A stretch of 64,000 nucleotides of DNA from Arthrobacter sp. SW1 (GTDB lineage: Bacteria > Actinomycetota > Actinomycetes > Actinomycetales > Micrococcaceae), in the NCBI RefSeq assembly GCF_001766675.1, contig NZ_MJLT01000012.1:124001-188000 (forward strand), written 5' to 3'. A model generated the notes under the pieces. It had not been told where the DNA came from, made no database searches, and saw only the letters and a list, made by a program, of their open reading frames with translations. A program made the translations under genes and the position numbers. Of the stretch, positions 1 to 7,518 are shown piece by piece. Each line of letters begins with the position of its first letter. The stretch's first letter is position 1.

Positions 1-1073
1 CGCCCCAGTACCAGCCCGGCCAGTATCAGCCCGGCCAGTACCCCGTTCAACCGGGCCAGTACCAGCCGGGCCAGTATGCCCAGCCGCAGGCGCCGTACCC
101 TGTTCAACCGGGCCAGTACCAGCCAACCCAGTACCAGCCCGGCCAATATCAGCCGAACCAGTCCGCCCACCCCGACGACCTGGTCGAGGAGACCGTGCAC
201 CGCTACCCGGAACCGGTGGCCCAGCCGGCGCCCGTACCGCCGCCCGCGCAGCCTTCCAGCGGCAAGACCCTGGCCATCGTGATCGGCTCGGTTGCGGCAC
301 TGGTGGCGATCGCCCTGGTGGTGGTCTTCGTATGGATCGTGCCGTCCTTCACCAAGGCGCCCGCCACTCCCGGCCCCGCCGCGGGCGGAACATCCGCGGC
401 TCCGGCGGATCCGCCGTCGGGAGCTGCTCCGTCCTCCAGCATCCCCGCGGACGCCATTCCGCTGCCGCCCGGCTGGGAGCAGTTGCAGGGCCCCGCCAAC
501 GTCCCGGCCGACGGCGACCCCGCCTTCGCGAAGTTCGTCACCGGGGAATCGTCTTTCCAGAGGCTGAAGGACTGGAGCTACGACGGCACCTTCGGCATCT
601 CCAAGGACCCGGCCACCGGCAAGGAACTGCAGCAGGTGGCGCAGGGAACCGAGGAGAAGGACGCTGACGGTATTTCCCTGGCGTTCTCCTTCTTCGCCGA
701 GAGTGAGGAAGGCAAGTACGGCAAGGATCCGGCGAAGGTGAAGGCCGCCATCCGGGCCACGCAGGCCAAGCTCGCCGCCATCCCGGCCGCGGAACTGCCC
801 AAGCACCTGGTGGGCCACAAGTGCGCCTCCGACTTCAATGCCTCCAAGCCTGCCATCCGTGAATTCCGCCGGGGGATCGCTGTGGTTCTGCCGTTTACCT
901 GCAAGACGGCGGCCGGGAACGACATCCAGGCCGTGAACCTGTTCTCAGTGACGCCATGGGGCACGCCGCAGATGATGGGCGTCAGCGGTCACCAGAGCTA
1001 TTGGGACGCCCACCCCGGCGTCTTCGCCAAGCTGGCCAACAGCTACCGTGTCAACAAGTGGAAGCTGGGCTGA
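1..1073 (+). CDS. PGQY-repeat single-pass membrane protein, 5' end outside the window
   Basis: The frame is open from base 3 through the window edge, so the true start lies upstream; the first in-frame internal GTG (195) falls after the repeat region and is unlikely to be the start. The visible protein begins with degenerate repeats of a Gln-Tyr-Gln-Pro-Gly unit. A Pro-rich linker follows, then one membrane segment (LAIVIGSVAALVAIALVVV, about 90 residues in), a Pro/Ala/Ser spacer and an extracytoplasmic domain of about 200 residues with two Cys (KCASD and TCKTA) that could pair. A cytoplasmic Gln/Pro/Tyr-rich tail ahead of one helix is common in actinobacterial envelope proteins. I do not recognise the C-terminal domain and assign no function. 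Confidence 0.75.
   Translation, partial: PQYQPGQYQPGQYPVQPGQYQPGQYAQPQAPYPVQPGQYQPTQYQPGQYQPNQSAHPDDLVEETVHRYPEPVAQPAPVPPPAQPSSGKTLAIVIGSVAALVAIALVVVFVWIVPSFTKAPATPGPAAGGTSAAPADPPSGAAPSSSIPADAIPLPPGWEQLQGPANVPADGDPAFAKFVTGESSFQRLKDWSYDGTFGISKDPATGKELQQVAQGTEEKDADGISLAFSFFAESEEGKYGKDPAKVKAAIRATQAKLAAIPAAELPKHLVGHKCASDFNASKPAIREFRRGIAVVLPFTCKTAAGNDIQAVNLFSVTPWGTPQMMGVSGHQSYWDAHPGVFAKLANSYRVNKWKLG
3..164 (+). repeat. Degenerate repeats coding for PGQYQ units
   Basis: At least eight imperfect copies of a roughly 15-base unit coding for Gln-Tyr-Gln-Pro-Gly are seen, some with Pro-Val or Pro-Thr substitutions. The array continues beyond the window start. Such arrays vary in length by replication slippage. 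Confidence 0.8.
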
Positions 1074-1085
1074 CGCTAGGCTTGG

Positions 1086-1733
1086 GTGGTGAGCGAAGAA
1101 CTGCCTGAGACGCCCGTTGCGGAGGTCGGAGTCGGCCCGTGGGAGGGCCCTTGGCCGGAGGGCGACCACTGGGATCCGGACCTGCTGGCCGACGGCGACC
1201 GCCGGAATGTCGTGGACAAATACCGGTACTGGAAGCACGAGGCGATCGTCGCGGACCTGGATTCACGCCGGCACGACTTCCATATCGCCATCGAAAACTG
1301 GCAGCACGACCTCAACATCGGCACCGTGGTGCGCACCGCGAATGCCTTCCTCGCCAAGGAGGTCCATATCATCGGCCGACGCCGGTGGAACCGCCGGGGC
1401 GCCATGGTCACCGACCGCTACCAGCACGTCCGCCACCACCCCACCGTTGAGGACTTTGTCGCCTGGGCGCAGGGGGAGGGGCTGGCGATCATCGGCATCG
1501 ACATCTTCCCGGACTCGGTGCAACTGGAAAACTACGACCTTCCGCGGAACTGCGTGCTGGTGTTCGGCCAGGAGGGCCCCGGCCTGACTCCCGAGGTGCA
1601 CGATGCCGCCGTCGCCACCTTGTCGATCGAGCAGTACGGCTCCACGCGGTCCATCAACGCTGCCTCGGCCGCGGCCATTGCCATGCACGCGTGGATCCGG
1701 CGGCACAACTTCGGCCAGCGCGTCACGGGCTGA
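1086..1733 (+). CDS. TrmH/SpoU-family RNA 2'-O-methyltransferase
   Basis: This 215-residue protein should transfer a methyl group from S-adenosylmethionine to a ribose 2'-OH in tRNA or rRNA. The three SPOUT motifs are visible: motif 1 NIGTVVRTANAF with the catalytic Asn/Arg, motif 2 LVFGQEGPGLTPEV, and motif 3 LSIEQYGSTRSINAASAAAIAMH. The length fits the minimal catalytic domain plus a short acidic N-terminus, without an added RNA-binding domain. Two adjacent in-frame GTG codons (1086, 1089) can serve as start. It begins 12 bases after the previous stop. The RNA target cannot be read from the sequence. Confidence 0.85.
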   Translation: MVSEELPETPVAEVGVGPWEGPWPEGDHWDPDLLADGDRRNVVDKYRYWKHEAIVADLDSRRHDFHIAIENWQHDLNIGTVVRTANAFLAKEVHIIGRRRWNRRGAMVTDRYQHVRHHPTVEDFVAWAQGEGLAIIGIDIFPDSVQLENYDLPRNCVLVFGQEGPGLTPEVHDAAVATLSIEQYGSTRSINAASAAAIAMHAWIRRHNFGQRVTG

Positions 1734-1888
1734 GCGCTTCGGCACCGGGGCGGCGCCCGGGAGACGCCGGGACGGCGCCGGGGGCGTCCGAAAAAAGACC
1801 GACGGAACCCTAGGCCTGAAAGTTACCCGCCAGTAGCATGTGGCGTGGGCCGCGCTCATCGGAGAGCACGGCATTGACTGGAGGTTCA

Positions 1889-3136
1889 ATGAAGCGCCGT
1901 CCTGCCCGTACCTTGTCAGCACTTGTCTTGGCCTTGGCCGTCACCGCGGGTGGTGTTGCAGCCGGCGCCGCCCCTTCCGCGCATGCCGCTCCCTTGCTTG
2001 AGTCCGCGGATTTCTACAGCCCTCCGTCCCTTCTTCCGCCGTCCAACGGCGACCTCATCCGAAGCGAACCCTCGGTTTTCTACGTTGACCCGCTGAAGGT
2101 CGTTAAGGCGAAAGCTTCGGCAACCCGGATCATGTACCGCTCGCTGAACAGTGCCGGAGTCCCCGTCGCGGTGACCGGAACTGTCCTGGTCCCGGACGCA
2201 CCGTGGCTTGGTTCCGGGTTGCGCCCTTTGGTGAGCTACGCGGTAGGGACCCAGGGCCAGGGTGACCAGTGCGCGCCGTCCCGGGCGCTCGCCGCCGGTG
2301 AGGAGTATGAGGGGGTCTTCATTGCAGGGCTCCTGGCCCGCGGCTATTCGGTGGCGGTGACGGACTACGAAGGGCTCGGAACGGCCGGCCGCCACAGCTA
2401 CATGGCGCGGGCGTCCCAGGGTCATGCCGTGCTGGATGCCGCCCGCGCCGCCCAGCGCCTGGGCGATCCCCGGATTTCGCCCAACGCCCCCGTGGCGCTG
2501 GCAGGCTACTCCCAGGGTGGCGGAGCCTCAGCGTCGGCCGCGGAACTCGCCCACAGTCATGCGCCGGAACTCAAGCTGAAGGGCGCCTATGCCGGAGCGG
2601 TTCCGGCCGACCTGCCCGCTGTCGGGCGGAACCTCGACGGCAGGCTCTACACCGCTTTCCTGCTGTACGCAGTGTCCGGGATGAGCGTCGCAGGAGGGAT
2701 CGATGTCGGCCCTTACCTCAACGCAGCCGGACGTGCGAAGATCGCCGCGACGGACCAGGAATGCACCCTCCAGTCGATCGCCTCGAGCGGATTCCTGGAT
2801 ACGAGCCGTCTGACGGTGTCCGGGCAGAAGATGAGTTCGCTGCTGGATGTTCCGGCGGTGAAGGCCGTGGTGGCTGAGCAAAAGATCGGCAATGGCCGTG
2901 CTCCGAAGGTCCCGGTGCTGCTCTCGCACAGTTTGCTGGACGATGTCATTCCCTATGATCAGGGCCGGCAGTTGACCAAACGCTGGTGTGCAGCAGGTGC
3001 CCCGGTGTATTTCGATACGACGGCGGGCGCCACCCATGTGGGCGGGTACGCCGCGGCCATACCGCAGGCCTTCATCTTCCTTGAGCGCCGCTTCGCCGGT
3101 GCGCCGGCTGCCGGAAACTGCTGGCTCTACCGCTAG
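1889..3136 (+). CDS. Secreted lipase, alpha/beta hydrolase of the LIP family
   Basis: The start at 1889 is chosen over the longer frame from 1838 because it has a GGAGG five bases upstream and opens directly into a Sec signal peptide (MKRRPARTLSALVLALAV, cleavage near AHA-AP about residue 33). The mature enzyme carries the nucleophile elbow GYSQGG (Ser208) and a C-terminal Asp/His region (LLDDVIPY and TTAGATHVGGY) that fits the remaining catalytic triad. The length of 415 residues and order of motifs resemble secretory triacylglycerol lipases (PF03583) common in actinobacteria. It is expected to hydrolyse lipid esters outside the cell. Substrate range is unknown. Confidence 0.8.
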   Translation: MKRRPARTLSALVLALAVTAGGVAAGAAPSAHAAPLLESADFYSPPSLLPPSNGDLIRSEPSVFYVDPLKVVKAKASATRIMYRSLNSAGVPVAVTGTVLVPDAPWLGSGLRPLVSYAVGTQGQGDQCAPSRALAAGEEYEGVFIAGLLARGYSVAVTDYEGLGTAGRHSYMARASQGHAVLDAARAAQRLGDPRISPNAPVALAGYSQGGGASASAAELAHSHAPELKLKGAYAGAVPADLPAVGRNLDGRLYTAFLLYAVSGMSVAGGIDVGPYLNAAGRAKIAATDQECTLQSIASSGFLDTSRLTVSGQKMSSLLDVPAVKAVVAEQKIGNGRAPKVPVLLSHSLLDDVIPYDQGRQLTKRWCAAGAPVYFDTTAGATHVGGYAAAIPQAFIFLERRFAGAPAAGNCWLYR

Positions 3137-3269
3137 CAGGCCCTTGTGTTACCGACGGGTGACCCGAAACACGCCGCCGGAACGGATCTGGCTAGGATGG
3201 TGCCTAGCCGTAAGCGGTCTGTTTCAGGGTCATCACGCCCATAGACGAAAACACAGCATAGGAGTCACC

Positions 3270-4289
3270 ATGCCCATTGCAACCCCAGAGATCTACTCGG
3301 AAATGATCGACCGCGCGAAGGCCGGCGGCTACGCTTTCCCGGCGGTGAACGTGACGTCGTCGCAGACCCTGAACGCTGCGATCCGCGGTTTCGCCGAGGC
3401 CGAGTCGGACGGCATCATCCAGGTCTCCACCGGTGGCGCTGCGTACTGGTCGGGCGCTTCGGTGAAGGACATGGTTGCCGGTTCGCTGGGTTTCGCCGCG
3501 TTCGCCCGTGAGGTCGCCAAGAACTACAACGTGAACATCGCCCTGCACACGGACCACTGCCCGAAGGACAAGCTGGACGGTTTCGTGCTGCCGCTGCTTG
3601 CCGCTTCCGAGGCCGAGGTGAAGGCCGGCCGCAACCCGCTGTTCAACTCGCACATGTGGGACGGCTCGCACGAGACCCTCACCGAGAACCTGCGCATTGC
3701 CCGCGAACTGCTGGAACGCACGGCTGCCGCCAAGATGATCCTCGAGGTCGAAATCGGCACGGTCGGCGGTGAAGAGGACGGTGTGGAGAACGAGATCAAC
3801 GAGAAGCTCTACACCACCACCGAGGACGCCCTGGCCACCATCGAGGCCCTGGGCGCCGGCGAAAACGGCCGCTACATCACGGCCCTGACCTTCGGCAACG
3901 TGCACGGCGTGTACAAGCCGGGCGGCGTGAAGCTGCGTCCGGAGCTGCTGAAGCAGATCCAGTCCGAGGTTGGCGCCAAGATCGGCAAGGACAACCCGTT
4001 CGACCTCGTCTTCCATGGCGGTTCTGGCTCCACGGACCAGGAGATCGCTGACGCTGTGTCCTACGGCGTCATCAAGATGAACGTGGACACGGACACCCAG
4101 TACGCCTTCACCCGTCCGGTGGCCGGCCACATGTTCGCCAACTACGACGGCGTGCTGAAGATCGACGGCGAGATCGGCAACAAGAAGACCTACGACCCCC
4201 GCGTCTGGGGCGCTGCTGCCGAAGCCGGCATGGCCGCCCGCATCGTCGAATCCGCCCGCCAGCTCGGCTCGGCAGGCAAGACCTTCTAA
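3270..4289 (+). CDS. fba: Class II fructose-bisphosphate aldolase
   Basis: This 339-residue enzyme cleaves fructose 1,6-bisphosphate to glyceraldehyde 3-phosphate and dihydroxyacetone phosphate in glycolysis and gluconeogenesis. Class IIA features are present: ALHTDHCPKD with zinc-binding His, the LEVEIGTVGGEEDG segment, LTFGNVHGVYKPG and LVFHGGSGST. The start at 3270 has GGAG nine bases upstream; upstream codons in the same frame do not resemble aldolase. A DUF3151 gene starts three bases after the stop, a pairing seen in many actinobacteria, and a strong terminator ends both at 4725-4766. Confidence 0.97.
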   Translation: MPIATPEIYSEMIDRAKAGGYAFPAVNVTSSQTLNAAIRGFAEAESDGIIQVSTGGAAYWSGASVKDMVAGSLGFAAFAREVAKNYNVNIALHTDHCPKDKLDGFVLPLLAASEAEVKAGRNPLFNSHMWDGSHETLTENLRIARELLERTAAAKMILEVEIGTVGGEEDGVENEINEKLYTTTEDALATIEALGAGENGRYITALTFGNVHGVYKPGGVKLRPELLKQIQSEVGAKIGKDNPFDLVFHGGSGSTDQEIADAVSYGVIKMNVDTDTQYAFTRPVAGHMFANYDGVLKIDGEIGNKKTYDPRVWGAAAEAGMAARIVESARQLGSAGKTF

Positions 4290-4292
4290 GTC

Positions 4293-4712
4293 ATGTCCGA
4301 CGAATTCCGCAAGAACCTGCTGGGTCCCGAAGCCACGCTCCTTCCGGCTGAGACCGAGGTGTACCAGCACCTCGCCCTCGGCCAGGAAGCCCTGGACCTC
4401 GTGGCCAAGCACCCCACCTCCTCGCTGCTCTGGGCCATCCTTGCCGAGGAAGCCTGGGCGGAGGGCCGCACCATCGATTCCTACGCCTACGCCCGCGTCG
4501 GCTACCACCGCGGCCTGGATTCGCTCCGGCGCAACGGCTGGCGCGGCGTCGGTCCCATCCCGTGGGAGCATGAGCCGAACCGCGGATTCCTGCGCGCCCT
4601 GTACGCGCTGGGCCGGGCCTCGGCGGCCATCGGCGAAGCCGATGAACCGGAGCGGATCGAGAAGTTCCTGAACGACTCCGATCCCGCCGCGAAGGCGGCC
4701 ATCGAGGCGTAA
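4293..4712 (+). CDS. DUF3151 family protein
   Basis: The 139-residue soluble protein matches the DUF3151 family, found almost only in actinobacteria and usually directly after fba. Visible hallmarks are the N-terminal LLGPEATLLP segment and the helical middle LLWAILAEEAW, followed by SYAYARVGYHRGLD and the GPIPWEHEPNRGFLRAL stretch. It is mostly helical with a tetratricopeptide-like feel, but no catalytic motif can be pointed to. The three-base gap to fba means co-transcription and probably translational coupling. Function is unknown. Confidence 0.85.
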   Translation: MSDEFRKNLLGPEATLLPAETEVYQHLALGQEALDLVAKHPTSSLLWAILAEEAWAEGRTIDSYAYARVGYHRGLDSLRRNGWRGVGPIPWEHEPNRGFLRALYALGRASAAIGEADEPERIEKFLNDSDPAAKAAIEA

Positions 4713-4724
4713 AGCCAGTACGAC

Positions 4725-4766
4725 GGCGGCGCCCCTCACTGAACGGTGAGGGGCGCCGCCGCGTTT
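4725..4766 (+). terminator. Rho-independent terminator of fba-DUF3151
   Basis: Perfect 15-base-pair GC-rich arms (4725-4739 and 4746-4760) enclose a six-base loop and are followed by TTTT at 4763-4766. Confidence 0.9.
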
Positions 4767-4819
4767 TAACGCCGTCGTCGTTCCTGCTGTGCGGGTGCTG
4801 TTCAGTTTTGTCGATTTCA

Positions 4820-4849
4820 TTGACAGCTTTTGTTCAGCTTGCTTGGGTA
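4820..4849 (+). promoter_or_regulatory. Possible promoter of the M14 peptidase gene
   Basis: A consensus -35 box TTGACA lies at 4820-4825 in a locally AT-rich stretch. About 18 bases later comes TGGGTA (4844-4849), a weak -10. The position, 70 bases before the gene, is reasonable. Confidence 0.35.
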
Positions 4850-4918
4850 TTTGTCACAGCCGCAATGGGGGACGTGGCCGGCTGACGCATCCAACGCACG
4901 TGAAAGAGGTACAGAACC

Positions 4919-5971
4919 GTGAAAAGAACCTTCAGGACCCTGGCCGCATCGGGCGCCCTGGCGCTGGCCGTCGTGGCCGGGGCGGCGCCAGTGGCAACAG
5001 CCGTCGGAGAGGGCCCGGGCTACGGCGACAACGGCCAGATCACCACCTCCAAGCTGGCCACCTATGACGAACTGGTGTCCTTCCTGAAGGACCAGGACGC
5101 GCGCCAGGACGCCATGGAACTGGAAGTGATCGGCCAGACCGTCAAGGGCCGCGACATCCACCTGGTCAAGTACCTCACTGATCCGGCCAAGCCCACCATC
5201 CTGTACCTGACCCAGCAGCACGGCAACGAGCAGCTCACCACCGAGGGCGCCATGGCGTTCATCAAGCAGCTGGGTACCGCCAATTCCTCGGGCATCCTGG
5301 ACGGCGTGAACATCCTGATCGTTCCGATGCTGAACGCGGACGGCGCCATGGGCGATGTGAACTTCCCGCTGGACGATTACATCGCCAAGGGAGACCGCCA
5401 CCTCACCCGCTACAACGCCGAGGGTGTGGACCTGAACCGGGACCACGTGGACAAGATCCAGCCGGAAACCCAGGCGCTGCACAACAACGTGATGCGCAAG
5501 TACCGGATCGATTACATGATCGACCTCCACCATCAGGGCACCCGCAGCGAACGCGACGGCGAACTGGTGTCCGGCTCCATCCTGTACCCCACCACGCCCA
5601 ACGCGGATCCGGCCGTGGTGGAGAAGTCCAAGCAGCTCGGCTCGGTGGTATTCAACAGCGTCGATTCCACCGGTTGGGGCCACCTGGGCAAGTACCAGGG
5701 CGGCAGCGCGGAAACCATCAGCCGCAACGGCATCGCCGTGGAATACGGAATCGCCACCCTGCTCTTCGAAATGCGCGGCATGTCCGACCACTACCTGGAC
5801 GGCTACGCGCTCGGCCAGCGCAGCAACGGCTACCTGATCAAGCAGACGGTCACCACGCTGACCTCGACGGCCGCGGCCATTGCGGACGGTTCCATCGCCG
5901 ACGCCGACACCACTTTCTGGGACACCCTCGCCACCCAGAACAGCCGCGACGGTGGGGAGGAAGACGAGTAG
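4919..5971 (+). CDS. Secreted M14-family zinc carboxypeptidase
   Basis: This 350-residue protein has a Sec signal peptide (cleavage near ATA-VG, residue 28) and an M14 peptidase domain. Zinc ligands are visible as H101 and E104 (QQHGNEQ) and H204 (IDLHHQG). The substrate-binding pair N173-R174 (DLNRDH) and catalytic Glu284 (LLFEMRG) are also present. It should remove C-terminal residues from peptides, or cut cell-wall peptide crosslinks, outside the cell. The start is GTG at 4919 with AAAGAGG upstream. It stands alone: a terminator precedes it and a 30-base palindrome follows it. Confidence 0.85.
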   Translation: MKRTFRTLAASGALALAVVAGAAPVATAVGEGPGYGDNGQITTSKLATYDELVSFLKDQDARQDAMELEVIGQTVKGRDIHLVKYLTDPAKPTILYLTQQHGNEQLTTEGAMAFIKQLGTANSSGILDGVNILIVPMLNADGAMGDVNFPLDDYIAKGDRHLTRYNAEGVDLNRDHVDKIQPETQALHNNVMRKYRIDYMIDLHHQGTRSERDGELVSGSILYPTTPNADPAVVEKSKQLGSVVFNSVDSTGWGHLGKYQGGSAETISRNGIAVEYGIATLLFEMRGMSDHYLDGYALGQRSNGYLIKQTVTTLTSTAAAIADGSIADADTTFWDTLATQNSRDGGEEDE

Positions 5972-5979
5972 GACACCCT

Positions 5980-6040
5980 CGCGAACGTACAGTTGGGGCC
6001 CTTAAACCGCCGGTTTAAGGGCCCCAACTGTACGTTCGCG
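5980..6040. repeat. Perfect 30-bp palindrome between convergent genes
   Basis: Arms 5980-6009 and 6011-6040 are exact reverse complements around a single base. It fills the gap between the M14 peptidase and the gntR-type gene, which converge here. No T-run follows on either side, so it is not a classical terminator, though a stem this strong could end transcription from both sides. Confidence 0.85.
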
Positions 6041-6060
6041 CTTCAAGAGGGCGGAAAACC

Positions 6061-6765
6061 TTACTCGAGTCCCATTGCCTGGCGGACTTCGACCACTACC
6101 CGGTGCATCGCTTCTTCGGCCTTGCCGGTATCGCCGCGGGATACCGCGGCGGCAACGTCTTCGTGCGCCTTGAGGGCCGCCTGCTCCGGGCGGAACGGCA
6201 TGAGGCCCTGTTTCGTGCGGCTGGTGAGGACCTCGGCCACCATTTCGTCGATCGCCGCGAACATCTCATTGCCACTGGCGTGCAGCAGCAGCCGGTGGAA
6301 GGCGATGTCCACGGCAAGGAAGGCTTCCAGGTCCCCGGCCTCGCCGAGCCGGCGCAGCTCCGCGGCCAGGGCGCCAAGTTCCCCGCGCTGGGCGTGCGTG
6401 GCGCGGCGGGCTGCTGCCGCTGCGGCGATGGGCTCGACGGCGATGCGCAGCTCCGTGAGGGAGGCGTACTGGGCTTCGCGGCGTTCGGAGAGCAGCCGCC
6501 AATGCACCAGCTTGGGGTCGAAGACGTTCCAGTGCCGCGGATCCTGCACCACGATTCCCACGCGCCGCCGCGAATAGACGAGGTTCATGGACTCAAGGAC
6601 GCGCATGGTGTCCCGGGCGATGGTGCGGGAGACGTTGAACTCCTGCTGGAGGTCATCGAGCGTGAGGCGGGTGCCGGGGGCCAGCTTGCCGGAGGCGATC
6701 GACTCTCCCAGTGTGTCCAGCATGCGTTGGTGGAGGCCGCCGCCTTCTGCTGTCGCCGTCGACAT
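6061..6765 (-). CDS. gntR: GntR/FadR-family regulator of the gluconate genes
   Basis: The 234-residue protein has an N-terminal GntR winged helix (about residues 12-75; LTLDDLQQEFNVSRTIARDT) and a C-terminal all-helical FCD ligand-binding domain with conserved Asp and His residues (VDIAFHRLLLHASGN). Such regulators usually repress sugar-acid genes until the ligand binds. It is transcribed away from gntK-gntP, which makes gluconate or its phosphate the likely ligand. The start at 6765 has AAAGGCAGGAC upstream; the frame remains open 30 codons further but without a plausible N-terminus. Confidence 0.85.
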   Translation of the reverse strand: MSTATAEGGGLHQRMLDTLGESIASGKLAPGTRLTLDDLQQEFNVSRTIARDTMRVLESMNLVYSRRRVGIVVQDPRHWNVFDPKLVHWRLLSERREAQYASLTELRIAVEPIAAAAAARRATHAQRGELGALAAELRRLGEAGDLEAFLAVDIAFHRLLLHASGNEMFAAIDEMVAEVLTSRTKQGLMPFRPEQAALKAHEDVAAAVSRGDTGKAEEAMHRVVVEVRQAMGLE

Positions 6766-6951
6766 GTCCTGCCTTTCACGTGCCGGGTTCACACCCCAGC
6801 TTAAGGTCTCCGGCGCAAAAGTATGACCAAAAGCACAAAAAGTACTACCAATCACTTTTCAATGGTGCTATCTTTTTCAGGAACGCGGCGCATCAGCGCC
6901 GAACCCGAGCTTCTTCGGAAGCCAACGACGTCTTCCTGCGGAGGTAGGGCA
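6766..6951. promoter_or_regulatory. Divergent gntR/gntK control region with candidate GntR sites
   Basis: This AT-rich gap separates the regulator from gntK. Two related inverted half-copies lie at 6841-6852 (AGTACTACCAAT) and 6861-6872, which reads GATAGCACCATT on the other strand. Both resemble the site I recall for corynebacterial gluconate regulators (GATAGTACCAAT core), making them good candidates for the operator. The facing arrangement would let one dimer pair block both promoters. Confidence 0.5.
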
Positions 6952-7479
6952 ATGGAGTCATCTGCAATCCACGTGGTCGTCATGGGCGTTGCCGGCGCAG
7001 GCAAGTCCACGATTGCCGAAGCGCTGTCGTCGTCCCTTGGCTGGGACATGGCCGAAGCGGACCGTTTCCACCCGTCGGCCAACATCACCAAGATGGCCGG
7101 TGGAGTCCCCCTCACGGACGAAGACCGCTGGCCTTGGCTGCGCAGCATCCGCGACTGGATGACGTCCGAGGCGCAGGCAGGCAAGAGCACCGTGCTGACT
7201 TGCTCCGCGCTCAAGCGCAGCTACCGCGAGCTGCTCGCGGAGGCGCAAGGCCGCGTGGTCTTCGTCCACCTCGACGGCACTCCGGAACTCCTCGCCGAAC
7301 GCATGGGCGGCAGGGAAGGGCACTTCATGCCGCCCAGCCTCCTGCCCAGCCAGCTGGCAACCCTGGAACCGCTCAGCGCCGAAGAATATGCCTCCGGAAG
7401 CCTGCGTCTGGACATCTCCCGGGAGCCGTCCGCCCTGGTGCGCGCCGTCGTCGACGGGCTCATGCTGCAGGCCGCCTAG
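6952..7479 (+). CDS. gntK: Gluconokinase
   Basis: This 175-residue kinase phosphorylates D-gluconate to 6-phosphogluconate, feeding the pentose phosphate pathway. It shows the Walker A loop GVAGAGKST near residue 12, the gluconokinase segment EADRFHPSANITKMAGG, the DEDRWPWL motif, LTCSALKRSYRELL, and GREGHFMPPSLLPSQLATLE. The length is normal for the short GntK type. The start at 6952 is chosen because GGAGG lies 7 bases upstream; the frame is open further but upstream residues are not kinase-like. It is followed 39 bases later by the gluconate permease. Confidence 0.95.
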   Translation: MESSAIHVVVMGVAGAGKSTIAEALSSSLGWDMAEADRFHPSANITKMAGGVPLTDEDRWPWLRSIRDWMTSEAQAGKSTVLTCSALKRSYRELLAEAQGRVVFVHLDGTPELLAERMGGREGHFMPPSLLPSQLATLEPLSAEEYASGSLRLDISREPSALVRAVVDGLMLQAA

Positions 7480-7518
7480 GCACTTCCCCCAACACCCACC
7501 CTGTTTCAAAGGAGAACC

